Source of the DNA: TMP-24 sp046348855 | GTDB taxonomy: Bacteria; Pseudomonadota; Alphaproteobacteria; Rhodobacterales; Rhodobacteraceae | Direction of reading: 5' to 3' | DNA length: 64,000 nt | Assembly: GCA_046348855.1 (NCBI GenBank) | Contig: JAXMDK010000018.1 | Location: 15,082-79,081 of the forward strand | Shown here: positions 54,061 through 62,391 of the stretch, piece after piece | Numbering within the stretch: the first letter of the stretch is position 1 | Layout of the letters: every line of letters starts with the position of its first letter | Program-made: the position numbers and the translations under genes | Notes under the pieces: generated by a model | Databases searched by the model: none | What the model saw: the letters and a program-made list of their open reading frames with translations, nothing else | What the model was told of the DNA's origin: nothing

Positions 54061-54714
54061 TCAGGCGGTCTGCACCACCTGCAGCGTGACCGCGGCGAAA
54101 AAGACCATGCTGGCGGCCAGGACGAACGCATGCCAGACGGTGTAGTGAAAGGGCAGCCGGTCGAACAGGTAGAACAGCACCCCCACGGTATAAAGCAGCC
54201 CCCCCGCCAGGATCAGCGCCACGACAGGCCCCGACATGTGCGCCAGGACCGCGCCGCCGGCCAGCAGCCCGGCCCAGCCCATCGTCATGTAAAGCGCCAG
54301 CGCCAGCCAGCGGAACCGCTCCGGCGACAGGGTCTTCAGTCCGATCCCGGCCAGCGCCGCCGCCCAGAGGCCGCCCAGGAACCAGGGCGCGTGGCTGCCG
54401 GGCAGCAGCACGAAGGGCGTGTAGGTGCCGGCGATCTTGGCGAAGATCGCCGAATGGTCGAGCCGGCGCAGGAGCCAGGCCCAGCGCCCGCTGCCGATGA
54501 TGTTGTACAGCGCCGAAAAGAGAACCATCGCCACCAGCGACACGCCATAGACGCTGATCCCCAGAAGCGCGGCGAAGTTGCCGTGCAGGAAGGCGGTCAG
54601 GGTGATCAGCACCGGAACCGCCACCAGCGCGATCACCACGCCCGAGACATGGATCACCGCATCGCTGAGATACTCGGCGCGGCTGTAGGCGGTGCGGGGT
54701 TCCAGCATGTTCAT
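54061..54714 (-). CDS. Hemolysin III/PAQR family membrane protein
   Basis: 217 aa, seven hydrophobic helices. Signatures are EYLSDAVIHVSGVVIALVAV, FSALYNIIGSG, LRRLDHSAIFAKIAGTYTPF and FHYTVWHAFVLAAS with the conserved His residues near the ends. The E. coli homologue YqfA (TrhA) affects membrane energetics. ATG 54714 gives the normal length; 54708 is an alternative. Confidence 0.92.
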   Translation of the reverse strand: MNMLEPRTAYSRAEYLSDAVIHVSGVVIALVAVPVLITLTAFLHGNFAALLGISVYGVSLVAMVLFSALYNIIGSGRWAWLLRRLDHSAIFAKIAGTYTPFVLLPGSHAPWFLGGLWAAALAGIGLKTLSPERFRWLALALYMTMGWAGLLAGGAVLAHMSGPVVALILAGGLLYTVGVLFYLFDRLPFHYTVWHAFVLAASMVFFAAVTLQVVQTA

Positions 54715-54867
54715 GGGCCAAGCGTAACAGAGACTCGGTTGCAGCAGTATGAAGCAGACGCGGCCCTGACGTGGCGTCAGCCCGGCGGGCGGCAACAAAG
54801 CGCCGCCGCTGAAAGGAATGGTGAGGAACGGGGGACGGTCGACGGGGGCACCGGCGACATCCACCGG

Positions 54868-54915
54868 CTTCCCAGACCGGTCAGGGGCCGTGCCGGTGGC
54901 GCGTCACCCGTTCCG
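54868..54915. repeat. Partial copy of the 9.88-kb repeat
   Basis: This stretch aligns with 9888-9934: TTCCC-GACCG-TCAGG, then GCCGGTGGCGCGTC and CCCG-TCCG, with only a few mismatches. It lies in the 221-bp spacer between the hemolysin III and N-formylglutamate amidohydrolase genes, and the right-hand arm of the 9.88-kb element is not seen here. Confidence 0.5.
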
Positions 54916-54935
54916 GTCGTCCATCAGCGCTCTCC

Positions 54936-55676
54936 TTACAGGCCGGATGCGTCCAGCACGTCCTGAAGAATGGGGGCCAGACGCTCTGCCCACAGGTCCT
55001 GGCCCGCCGCATCGCCGATCAGGTCGTTCCTGACCTCGATCAGCACGTTGGGCCGGCCCGGCTGCAGTCCGTGGCGGTCGATCGCGTCGCCGTCCAGATG
55101 GCCGTTGTAGGGCTGGTTGTCGCCGGTGACATAGCCCGCCGCCCGAAGCCGGTCGATCAGCGGCAGGGCCAGGCGTGTGTCCTTGTGCGAATAGAGCACC
55201 GCAACCTCCCAGGGGCGCGGCGCCCGCCCGTTCAGGCGCGGCGTCATCGAATGGATGGCGCAAAGCACGGTGTCGGGCCGCCGCCCCGCCAGTTCTGCCA
55301 GCGCCCGGTGATAGGGCCGGTGAAAGGCATTCAGCCGCCGTTCGGTTTCCTCGGCGCCGGCATGGCGGTTGGCCGGAATGATGGTGCCGTCATAAAGCTT
55401 CATCACCAGCGTCGGGTCGTCCTCGCCGCGGTTGGGGTCGATCACCAGCCGCGAAAAGGTCGTCAGGATCGCCGGCGCCTCCAGCCGCCGTGCCAAGGCC
55501 CGCGCCACCCCGGCCGCGCCCACGTCCCAGGCGATGTGGCGCGCCATGTCCGCCGGGGCAATGCCCAGGTCGCCGCCGTTCACGCAGGGGGGCACCCGGT
55601 TCGACGCATGGTCGCAGGTGACAAGCCAGCGCGACGGCCGCGCCGCGCCCTCGATTTCATAGGCTGGTTGGGTCAT
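54936..55676 (-). CDS. N-formylglutamate amidohydrolase family protein
   Basis: 246 aa. TCDHASNRVPPCVN, HIAWDVGAAGVARALARRLEAPAI, RLVIDPNRGEDDP and AIHSMTPRLNGRAPRPWEVAVL are the family blocks (His and Asp for metal). It cleaves N-formyl-L-glutamate to glutamate and formate, as in histidine breakdown. No hut genes are near. If active, it is another formate source for FDH, but this link is weak. Confidence 0.9.
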   Translation of the reverse strand: MTQPAYEIEGAARPSRWLVTCDHASNRVPPCVNGGDLGIAPADMARHIAWDVGAAGVARALARRLEAPAILTTFSRLVIDPNRGEDDPTLVMKLYDGTIIPANRHAGAEETERRLNAFHRPYHRALAELAGRRPDTVLCAIHSMTPRLNGRAPRPWEVAVLYSHKDTRLALPLIDRLRAAGYVTGDNQPYNGHLDGDAIDRHGLQPGRPNVLIEVRNDLIGDAAGQDLWAERLAPILQDVLDASGL

Positions 55677-55770
55677 CTGTGCTTCACATTGCCGCGTCAG
55701 ACTGCTTTATGCGAAGTGATCGTCCGGCACCAGTTGCCGACATTGGCGATTTCGTCCATAGCAGCGTGAT

Positions 55771-55784
55771 TGTTACCGCTAACA
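55771..55784 (+). promoter_or_regulatory. LacI-family operator-like palindrome before pyk
   Basis: TGTTACCGCTAACA has perfect TGTTA/TAACA arms around a central CG, the layout of LacI-family operators. It lies 14 bp before the pyk ATG. In R. sphaeroides the LacI-type regulator CceR controls central carbon genes including glycolysis (established knowledge), so this is a candidate CceR site. Confidence 0.5.
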
Positions 55785-55797
55785 CGGGGATGAACCG

Positions 55798-57243
55798 ATG
55801 AGACGCCTGCGCAACGTGAAGATCGTCGCCACCCTTGGCCCCGCGTCCAGCGACTATGCGACGATCCGCGCCTTGTTCGAGGCCGGCGCCGACGTGTTCC
55901 GCCTGAACATGAGCCACGGCAGCCACGCCGACCAGAAGGCGCGCTACGACATCATCCGCCAGGTAGAAACCGACACCGGCCGCCCGATCGCGGTTCTGGC
56001 CGACCTGCAGGGGCCGAAGCTCAGGGTCGGCACCTTCGCCAGGGGCGCCGAGGAATTGGCCGAAGGTGCGCCCTTCCGCTTTGACCTCGACCCGGCCGAG
56101 GGCGACGCCCGCCGGGTCTGCCTGCCGCACAAGGAGATCTTCGCCGCGCTCGAAGCCGGCGCCGCGCTTCTGGTCAACGACGGCAAGATCCGTTTGCGCG
56201 TCGACCGCTGCGGGGCCGACTTCGCCGACTGCACCGTGACGACCGGCGGCACCATTTCGAACCGCAAGGGCGTCAACGTCCCCGATGTGGTGTTGCCGCT
56301 GGCGGCGCTGTCGGACAAGGACCGCGCCGACCTGGAATTCGCCTGCGAACTGGGGGCGGACTGGCTGGCCCTGTCGTTCGTCCAGCGCCCCGAGGACGTG
56401 CGCGAGGCCCGGGTGCTGGCCAAGGGCCGCGCCGCCATCCTGTCGAAGATCGAGAAACCGGCGGCGGTCCGGGTGTTCGACGCGATCCTGGCCGAATCCG
56501 ATGGAATCATGGTGGCGCGCGGCGATCTGGGGGTGGAACTGCCGGTCTATACCGTGCCGCCGATCCAGAAGCGGCTGGTGCGCGCCGCGCGCGCTGCCGC
56601 CAAGCCGGTGATCGTCGCCACCCAGATGCTCGAATCGATGATCGAAAGCCCGATGCCGACCCGTGCCGAAGTGTCGGACGTGGCGACAGCCATCTACGAA
56701 GGCGCCGACGCGGTGATGCTGTCGGCGGAGTCGGCCGCCGGCCAGTATCCGGTCGAGGCGGTGGCGACGATGGACAATGTCGCCCGCTCGGTCGAACGCG
56801 ACCCGACCTACCGCGAAGTGATCGAGGCCAGCCGCAAGGCCAACCGCCAGACCGTTGCCGACGCGATTGTCGCCGCCGCGCGCGAGATCGCCGAAACCAC
56901 CGACATCAAGGCGATCTGCTGCTTCAGCCAGTCCGGCGCCACGGCAAGCCTCGTGGCGCGCGAACGGCCGCGGGTGCCGATCCTGGCACTGACCCCGGTC
57001 GTCGCCACCCTGCGCCGCCAGTGCCTGACCTGGGGGGTGCATTGCGTCCTGAGCAACCCGGTCGAGCGATTCAAGCAGGCGGTGGTCAGCGCGGTCCGCG
57101 CTGCGCGCGACCACGGCTTCGCCACCGACAAGGACCAGATCGTGGTGACGGCCGGGGTGCCCTTCAACGTCCGGGGCACCACCAACATCCTGCGCGTCGC
57201 CCCTTGCGATGAGCGGTTGATTTTCAACACCGACCCGGAATAA
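55798..57243 (+). CDS. pyk: Pyruvate kinase
   Basis: 481 aa. RRLRNVKIVATLGPASSDYATIRALFEAGADVFRLNMSHGSH starts the barrel; LADLQGPKLRVG, SKIEKPAAV, MVARGDLGVE and PVIVATQMLESMIESPMPTRAEVSDVA form the active site. The C-terminal domain keeps the allosteric fold. It makes pyruvate and ATP from phosphoenolpyruvate. The operator-like site upstream suggests carbon-source control. Confidence 0.97.
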   Translation: MRRLRNVKIVATLGPASSDYATIRALFEAGADVFRLNMSHGSHADQKARYDIIRQVETDTGRPIAVLADLQGPKLRVGTFARGAEELAEGAPFRFDLDPAEGDARRVCLPHKEIFAALEAGAALLVNDGKIRLRVDRCGADFADCTVTTGGTISNRKGVNVPDVVLPLAALSDKDRADLEFACELGADWLALSFVQRPEDVREARVLAKGRAAILSKIEKPAAVRVFDAILAESDGIMVARGDLGVELPVYTVPPIQKRLVRAARAAAKPVIVATQMLESMIESPMPTRAEVSDVATAIYEGADAVMLSAESAAGQYPVEAVATMDNVARSVERDPTYREVIEASRKANRQTVADAIVAAAREIAETTDIKAICCFSQSGATASLVARERPRVPILALTPVVATLRRQCLTWGVHCVLSNPVERFKQAVVSAVRAARDHGFATDKDQIVVTAGVPFNVRGTTNILRVAPCDERLIFNTDPE

Positions 57244-57270
57244 TCGCCCCATCCGTCGCGGAGGTGGCGC

Positions 57271-57495
57271 ATGTCCAGCGATCTGGCGCTTGTGGCCGGT
57301 GTGGTCTGCCTGTTCCTGATGCTGCCCGCCGCGGTGTCCGACTTCGCCGCCTCGCGCCCGCCGCGCCGGGCCGGCGCGCTCTTTGCCATCGGCGGCGGGC
57401 TCATCGTGCTGGCGATGGTCACCTCGCCCACCGGCTATCATGTCGCGGACGTCCCCGAGGTGGTGATGCGGGTGATCGCCCGGCTGATCCACTGA
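57271..57495 (+). CDS. Small membrane protein, hypothetical
   Basis: 74 aa with two hydrophobic stretches (DLALVAGVVCLFLMLPAAV and GALFAIGGGLIVLAMVTS). No domain recognised. GGAGGTGG lies just before the ATG, and it follows pyk by 27 bp, so it is probably co-transcribed with pyk. Confidence 0.75.
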   Translation: MSSDLALVAGVVCLFLMLPAAVSDFAASRPPRRAGALFAIGGGLIVLAMVTSPTGYHVADVPEVVMRVIARLIH

Positions 57496-57507
57496 CCGCG
57501 CCCGCCC

Positions 57508-57536
57508 CTTGCTTTCGCACCCCCGCCCGGCTATAG
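57508..57536 (+). promoter_or_regulatory. Sigma-70 promoter for rpmI-rplT
   Basis: CTTGCT (57508-57513) and CTATAG (57531-57536) are exactly 17 bp apart, with a GGGCG discriminator. The rpmI start is 76 bp downstream. Confidence 0.6.
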
Positions 57537-57612
57537 GGCGCCTCTCGATACCCGCGCGGCCGGCCGATGTGGCATTGCCGAGTCGCGCGTTCACTCTGAC
57601 CAGGAGATGGAA

Positions 57613-57813
57613 ATGCCCAAGATGAAGACCAAATCCGCTGCGAAAAAGCGGTTCAGCATGACGGCCAACGGGCATGTCAAGGCTGGTGTCGCCGGCAAGC
57701 GCCACGGCATGATCAAACGCTCGACGAAATTCGTCCGCGATGCGTCCGGGACCATGATCCTGGCCGATGCAGACGCCAAGATCGTCAAGAAATACATGCC
57801 CTACGACCGCTGA
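57613..57813 (+). CDS. rpmI: 50S ribosomal protein L35
   Basis: 66 aa, starting MPKMKTKSAAKKRF as in all L35. I choose ATG 57613 because AGGAG (57602-57606) is 6 bp before it; the ATG at 57607 abuts that site. RplT follows by 12 bp. Confidence 0.97.
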   Translation: MPKMKTKSAAKKRFSMTANGHVKAGVAGKRHGMIKRSTKFVRDASGTMILADADAKIVKKYMPYDR

Positions 57814-57825
57814 GGAGGCTGACAC

Positions 57826-58188
57826 ATGTCCCGCGTTAAATCCGGCGTCGTCACGCACGCCCGTCACCGCAAGGTCATCAAGAAGGCGAAAGGCTACTAC
57901 GCCGCGCGTTCGACCAATTTCCGCACCGCTACCCAAGCCGTCGACAAGGCCAACCAGTACGCGACCCGCGACCGCAAGACCCGCAAGCGCAATTTCCGCG
58001 CGCTGTGGATCCAGCGGATCAACGCCGCCGTCCGCGCCATCGACGAATCGCTGACCTATTCGCGCTTCGTCAACGCGCTGTCGAAGGCCGGGATCGAGGT
58101 TGACCGTAAGGTTCTTGCCGATCTCGCCATCAGCGAGCCGGCGGCCTTCGGCGCCATCGTCGAAAAGGCCCGCGCCGCGCTGGCGTAA
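57826..58188 (+). CDS. rplT: 50S ribosomal protein L20
   Basis: 120 aa: MSRVKSGVVTHARHRKVIKKAKGYYAARSTNFRTATQAVDKANQYATRDRK is diagnostic. It is needed for 50S assembly. GAGGAG precedes the ATG. A terminator follows, and then a glycosyltransferase gene rather than pheS. Confidence 0.98.
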   Translation: MSRVKSGVVTHARHRKVIKKAKGYYAARSTNFRTATQAVDKANQYATRDRKTRKRNFRALWIQRINAAVRAIDESLTYSRFVNALSKAGIEVDRKVLADLAISEPAAFGAIVEKARAALA

Positions 58189-58214
58189 GGCTGCGCGCCT
58201 CCGGGCAAGGATAG

Positions 58215-58250
58215 AACCCCGCGTGTGGCCCCGGCCCCGCGCGGGGTTTT
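58215..58250 (+). terminator. Rho-independent terminator of rpmI-rplT
   Basis: AACCCCGCG (58215-58223) pairs with CGCGGGGTT (58240-58248), followed by TT. It begins 26 bp after the rplT stop. Confidence 0.8.
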
Positions 58251-58276
58251 CCGTTTCGGCCTCGCCGCACGGGCCG

Positions 58277-58305
58277 CTTGCAATGATTTGCGGCTGTGGA
58301 TAGCA
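58277..58305 (+). promoter_or_regulatory. Candidate promoter for the GT2-pheS unit
   Basis: CTTGCA (58277-58282) and ATAGCA (58300-58305) are 17 bp apart, after the rplT terminator and about 46 bp before the glycosyltransferase start. Confidence 0.45.
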
Positions 58306-58351
58306 GAATTGGCAACCCCGAGCCGGTGGCCGGGGCGCGGAAGGACCGGCC

Positions 58352-59251
58352 TTGATCTCTGTCATCATCCCGCATTTCAACCAGCCCGCGCTTCTGGCGC
58401 GCTGCCTGGCCGCGCTGGCGCCGCAGGCCGCCGCCCAGGGCGCCGAGATCATCGTCGTCGACAATGGTTCGCGCGAAATGCCGCAGGCGGTCGGCGATCA
58501 GTTCTCCGGCGTGCGCCTGACGCGCGAGGCCACCCCCGGCCCCGGTCCGGCCCGCAACCACGGCGTCGGGCTGGCGCGCGGCAACATCCTGGCCTTCATC
58601 GACGCCGATTGCGTGCCCGCCCCCGGCTGGCTGGCGGAAATCGCCCGCCGTTTCGCCGACCCCGAGGTGCTGGTGCTGGGCGGCGACGTGCAGATCCTGC
58701 TCGAAGATCCCGCCCATCCCACCGCCATCGAATGCTACGAGGCCGAATTCGGCTATCGGATGGAACATTACATCCGGCGCCAGAACTTTACCGGCACCGG
58801 CAATCTGGCCATGCGGCGGCAGGTCTTCGACCAGGTCGGCGGCTTCGCCGGCATCGGCGTGGCCGAGGATCGCGACTGGGGCCACCGCGCCTTTGCCCAA
58901 GGGGTACGCATCACCTGGGCGCCGCAGATGCTGGCCTTCCACCCGGCGCGCGTCACCTTCGCCGAACTGACCCGCAAGTGGGACCGCCACACCGCCCATG
59001 ACTTCGAACTTGCCCTGACCCGGCGGTGGGGGCGGCTCCGGTGGCTGGCGCGGACCCTGGCCGTCGCCCTGTCGCCCCTGGCCCATGCGCCGCGGGTCTT
59101 CGCTTCCGACCGGATTCCGGGCGGGCTACGGGGCAAGCTTCTGGCCCTTGCGGTTCTGGCCCGCATCAGGCTTTATCGCGCGCGCCTGATGGCACCTTTG
59201 ATTTTCGCCCGCGATGCCTCGCGCCTGTCGGCGCGCTGGCGCAAGGGCTGA
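58352..59251 (+). CDS. Glycosyltransferase family 2
   Basis: 299 aa: ISVIIPHFNQPALLARCLAAL, IIVVDNGSRE, GPGPARNHGVGLARGNILAFIDADC (DxD as DAD) and GTGNLAMRRQVFDQVGGFAGIGVAEDRDWGHRA. It begins with a TTG codon, supported by GGAAGGA about 7 bp upstream and by the immediate ISVIIP start of GT2 proteins. It ends 10 bp before pheS, so pheS probably depends on its transcript. Acceptor unknown. Confidence 0.88.
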   Translation: MISVIIPHFNQPALLARCLAALAPQAAAQGAEIIVVDNGSREMPQAVGDQFSGVRLTREATPGPGPARNHGVGLARGNILAFIDADCVPAPGWLAEIARRFADPEVLVLGGDVQILLEDPAHPTAIECYEAEFGYRMEHYIRRQNFTGTGNLAMRRQVFDQVGGFAGIGVAEDRDWGHRAFAQGVRITWAPQMLAFHPARVTFAELTRKWDRHTAHDFELALTRRWGRLRWLARTLAVALSPLAHAPRVFASDRIPGGLRGKLLALAVLARIRLYRARLMAPLIFARDASRLSARWRKG

Positions 59252-59261
59252 CGGAGCGGAC

Positions 59262-60335
59262 ATGGACGATCTCTTGACGAAATACCTTGGCGCCATCGCC
59301 TCGGTCGCCGACGAAACCGCGCTCGAGGATCTGCGCGTCGCCGCCCTTGGCAAGAAGGGCGAGATCAGCCTGAAGATGCGCGAGCTTGGCCAGATGGCGC
59401 CCGAGGCGCGTCAGGCGGCGGGCGCGGCGCTGAACCGGCTGAAGGACGAGATCGACACCGCCCTGCGCGCCCGCAAGTCGGCGCTGGCCGATGCGGCGCT
59501 GGACGAACGGCTGAAATCCGAATGGCTGGATGTCACGCTGCCCGGCCGCCCGCGCCGGCAGGGCACCATCCACCCGGTCAGCCAGGTGACCGAGGAAATC
59601 ACCGCGATCTTCGCCGACCTGGGCTTTGCCGTGGCCGAAGGGCCGCAGATCGAAAGCGACTGGTTCAATTTCGACGCGCTGAACATGGCGCCCGAACATC
59701 CCGCCCGCCAGGAACATGACACGTTCTTCATGGCCCGCGCCGAAGGCGACGACCGCCCGCCGCATGTCCTGCGCACCCATACCTCGCCGGTGCAGATCCG
59801 CGCCATGCAGGCGCAGGGCGCGCCTCTCCGCGTCATCGCGCCCGGCCGCGTCTACCGCATGGACATGGACCAGACCCACACGCCGATGTTCCACCAGGTC
59901 GAAGGTCTGGCCATCGACCGCGACATCTCGATGGCCAACCTCAAATGGGTGCTCGAGGAATTCTGCCGCGCCTTCTTCGAGGTCGATCAGGTCGACCTGC
60001 GCTTCCGCGCCAGCCATTTCCCCTTCACCGAGCCCTCGGCCGAGGTCGACATCCGCTGTTCCTGGGCGGGCGGGCAACTGAAGATCGGCGAAGGCGACAG
60101 CTGGATGGAGATCCTCGGTTCCGGCATGGTGCATCCGAACGTGCTGAAGGCGGCGGGCGTCGGCCCGACCCAGTGGCAGGGCTTCGCCTTCGGCATGGGC
60201 ATCGACCGGCTGGCGATGCTGAAATACGGCATCCCCGACCTGCGCGCCTTCTTCGAAAGCGACCTGCGCTGGCTGCGCCACTATGGTTTCGCCGCGCTCG
60301 ACCGGCCGACACTGGCGGCGGGGCTCAGCCGGTAA
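59262..60335 (+). CDS. pheS: Phenylalanine-tRNA ligase subunit alpha
   Basis: 357 aa class II synthetase. A coiled-coil N terminus (about 1-90) is followed by HPVSQVTEEITAIFADLGF, RTHTSPVQIRAM (motif 2 area) and GMGIDRLAMLKYGIPDLR (motif 3). It charges tRNA-Phe as an alpha2beta2 enzyme. The beta subunit gene (pheT) is not next to it; the next gene is a serine hydrolase. Confidence 0.97.
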   Translation: MDDLLTKYLGAIASVADETALEDLRVAALGKKGEISLKMRELGQMAPEARQAAGAALNRLKDEIDTALRARKSALADAALDERLKSEWLDVTLPGRPRRQGTIHPVSQVTEEITAIFADLGFAVAEGPQIESDWFNFDALNMAPEHPARQEHDTFFMARAEGDDRPPHVLRTHTSPVQIRAMQAQGAPLRVIAPGRVYRMDMDQTHTPMFHQVEGLAIDRDISMANLKWVLEEFCRAFFEVDQVDLRFRASHFPFTEPSAEVDIRCSWAGGQLKIGEGDSWMEILGSGMVHPNVLKAAGVGPTQWQGFAFGMGIDRLAMLKYGIPDLRAFFESDLRWLRHYGFAALDRPTLAAGLSR

Positions 60336-60449
60336 GGGGCCTGATGGCCGATTGACGCTGACGCGAGAAAGCGCCCCCGTCCCATTTGCCAATTGCGTGC
60401 GCCGCCCCTAGGCTTTGGCCCGACGGCAGTCGGCCGATGGGGGCAGCGC

Positions 60450-61661
60450 ATGGACAGCTACAAGAACTCGGGCCCGATCCCGCCGATCATGGCCGGCAGC
60501 CCGCCGCCCGCCGCCATGCGGGTGCCGCTGATCGACTGGGATCGCGCGCCCTGGAACCGCTGGGCCTTCCAGCATGTCGCTGAACTGGTGCCCACCGCAA
60601 CGATCCGCCGCGCCGCGCTGCCGTCGCCCCTGCCGCCGGCGACCGGCAGGCTTGACGATTTCGCCTATGACGCCCCCGGTGGCCGGACGACCTTTGCCCG
60701 GATGCTCGACGACACCTATACCGACGCGATCCTGGTCTGGAAGGGCGGTCGCGTCCTGCACGAAAGTTACCACAACGGCATGGCGCCCGAGAGCCTGCAC
60801 TTGCTGCAATCGGTGTCCAAGTCGGTGACGGCGGCGGCGGCGGGGTGTCTGGTGGGCGAGGGGCTGCTCGACCCGGCGGCGCCGGTGACGGCCTACCTGC
60901 CGGAACTGGCGCGCACCGGCTGGGATGGCGCGACCCTGCAACAGGTGCTCGACATGACCTCGGGCACCCGCTTCAGCGAAGATTACGAAGTCCGCGACAG
61001 CGACATCGGCAAGATGGACTATTGCTCGGGCTGGAAACCGGCTCCCGAGGGTGTCGACGTCTCGGACTGGCCGGCCAGCGTCTGGGACCAGATCCTCGGC
61101 CTGACGGTGCGCGAGGCCCCGCACGGCAGCCGCTTCCGCTATCGCTCGATCGAAACCGATGTGCTCGCCCACGCGATGGAACGCGCCACCGGCCAGCGCC
61201 TGCCGCAGATCCTGTCCGAACGGCTGTGGCAACCGATGGGCGCCGCCGAGGACGCCCGCATCACCGTCGACCGTGCCGGCTATGGGCTGGCCTGCGGCGG
61301 CATCCAGGCCAGCCTGCGCGACATGGCGCGGTTCGGGCTGATGCTCTTGAACCGCGGCCGGGTCGAGGGCCGCCAGGTCGTCCCCGAGAGCTGGTGCCAG
61401 GACATCCGCCACGGCCAGCACGGGCTTTTCGACGCCGAGAACTACCGCGACTGGCCGAACGGCGCCTACCGCAACCAGTTCTGGGTCGAGGACAGCCGCC
61501 TTGGCCGCCACTATTGCTTCGGCGTCTTCGGCCAGATGGTGATGATCGCGCCGGACACCGGCTTCATGGCGGTGAAACTGTCGAGCTGGCCCGACTTCGT
61601 CAGCCCGCGGCTTTACCAGCAGACGATGGCGGGCCTCCGGGCGGTGGAGGCGGCGTTCTAG
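60450..61661 (+). CDS. Serine hydrolase, beta-lactamase class C/esterase family
   Basis: 403 aa. The SxxK motif is SVSK (Ser121, Lys124), and a Tyr motif (YRS) follows later. The family covers esterases, D-amino-peptidases and 6-aminohexanoate dimer hydrolase-like enzymes. No signal peptide is visible, so it is probably cytoplasmic. It is the gene between pheS and rimP. Confidence 0.88.
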   Translation: MDSYKNSGPIPPIMAGSPPPAAMRVPLIDWDRAPWNRWAFQHVAELVPTATIRRAALPSPLPPATGRLDDFAYDAPGGRTTFARMLDDTYTDAILVWKGGRVLHESYHNGMAPESLHLLQSVSKSVTAAAAGCLVGEGLLDPAAPVTAYLPELARTGWDGATLQQVLDMTSGTRFSEDYEVRDSDIGKMDYCSGWKPAPEGVDVSDWPASVWDQILGLTVREAPHGSRFRYRSIETDVLAHAMERATGQRLPQILSERLWQPMGAAEDARITVDRAGYGLACGGIQASLRDMARFGLMLLNRGRVEGRQVVPESWCQDIRHGQHGLFDAENYRDWPNGAYRNQFWVEDSRLGRHYCFGVFGQMVMIAPDTGFMAVKLSSWPDFVSPRLYQQTMAGLRAVEAAF

Positions 61662-61697
61662 GGAGAGGCCCAACCGGCGCGGCACCCCAACCTCGCG

Positions 61698-61726
61698 CTT
61701 GCATCCATCGGCGCTTTCCCCTATAT
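61698..61726 (+). promoter_or_regulatory. Sigma-70 promoter for rimP-nusA
   Basis: CTTGCA (61698-61703) and CTATAT (61721-61726) with a 17-bp spacer. Transcription would begin near 61733, leaving a leader of about 88 nt before rimP. Confidence 0.65.
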
Positions 61727-61743
61727 GGCCTGCAACAGAGGCG

Positions 61744-61809
61744 CTGCGGGGTCCAAACTCGCAGTCCACCGGAAAGTGCGGCGGGTCCTCTGGCCCGCCT
61801 TTTTGTTTT
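61744..61809 (+). promoter_or_regulatory. rimP-nusA leader with hairpin and terminator
   Basis: A hairpin (CTGCG 61744-61748 with CGCAG 61760-61764) precedes a strong terminator (61780-61799 plus T run). The terminator ends about 12-16 bp before the rimP start, so most transcripts could stop before the genes. It may be an attenuator or a short RNA. Confidence 0.5.
61780..61804 (+). terminator. Intrinsic terminator in the rimP leader
   Basis: GGCGGGTC (61780-61787) pairs with GGCCCGCC (61792-61799) with one GT pair and a CTCT loop, followed by five T and GTTTT. It lies upstream of the ATG at 61821. Confidence 0.75.
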
Positions 61810-61820
61810 GGAATGGACCG

Positions 61821-62390
61821 ATGACCGACCTCATCGCGAAAACCGCCATCGACCGGCGCCTGGCCGAGATCGTCACCCCCACCATCGAAGGGCTGGGGTT
61901 CGAACTGGTGCGCATCCGCCTGATGGGCGGCACCACCAAGACGCTGCAGATCATGGCCGACCGGCCCGAGGGCGGCATCGACGTCGACGATTGCGGGCGC
62001 ATCTCGACCGCCGTCTCGGCTGTGCTCGACGTCGAGGACCCGATCGAGGACGCCTATCACCTGGAGGTTTCCTCGCCCGGGATTGACCGGCCGCTGACCC
62101 GGCTCAAGGACTTCGACCTGTGGGACGGCTACGAGGCGCGGCTGGAAACCACCGACATGATCGACGGGCGCAAGCGCTTCAAGGGTCCGCTGCGCGGCAC
62201 CGAGGGCGACGAAGTGCTGATCGAGATCGAGGAAGGCACCATCGGGCTTCGGTTCGACTGGCTGGCCGACGCGAAACTGGTGCTGACCGACGAACTTATC
62301 AGCGAAATGCTGCGGCAGAAGAAAGCCACCGAGGCGGTGGACGAAGCCGCGTTTGACGACATCGAAGAAGATACTTCCGAGGAGGAGTGA
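61821..62390 (+). CDS. rimP: Ribosome maturation factor RimP
   Basis: 189 aa. The N-terminal alpha/beta domain (ELVRIRLMGGTTKTLQIMADRPEGGIDVDDCGRISTAVSAVLDVEDPI) and YHLEVSSPGIDRPLTRLKDF are signatures. An acidic C-terminal tail (AAFDDIEEDTSEEE) follows. It matures the 30S subunit. The nusA ATG is 1 bp after its stop, so it heads the nusA operon. Confidence 0.97.
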   Translation: MTDLIAKTAIDRRLAEIVTPTIEGLGFELVRIRLMGGTTKTLQIMADRPEGGIDVDDCGRISTAVSAVLDVEDPIEDAYHLEVSSPGIDRPLTRLKDFDLWDGYEARLETTDMIDGRKRFKGPLRGTEGDEVLIEIEEGTIGLRFDWLADAKLVLTDELISEMLRQKKATEAVDEAAFDDIEEDTSEEE

Positions 62391-62391
62391 G

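Noticed and set aside
57607..57612. rpmI start two codons upstream
   Set aside because: ATG 57607 touches the AGGAG ribosome site; ATG 57613 has the right spacing and gives the universal MPKMKTKS start.
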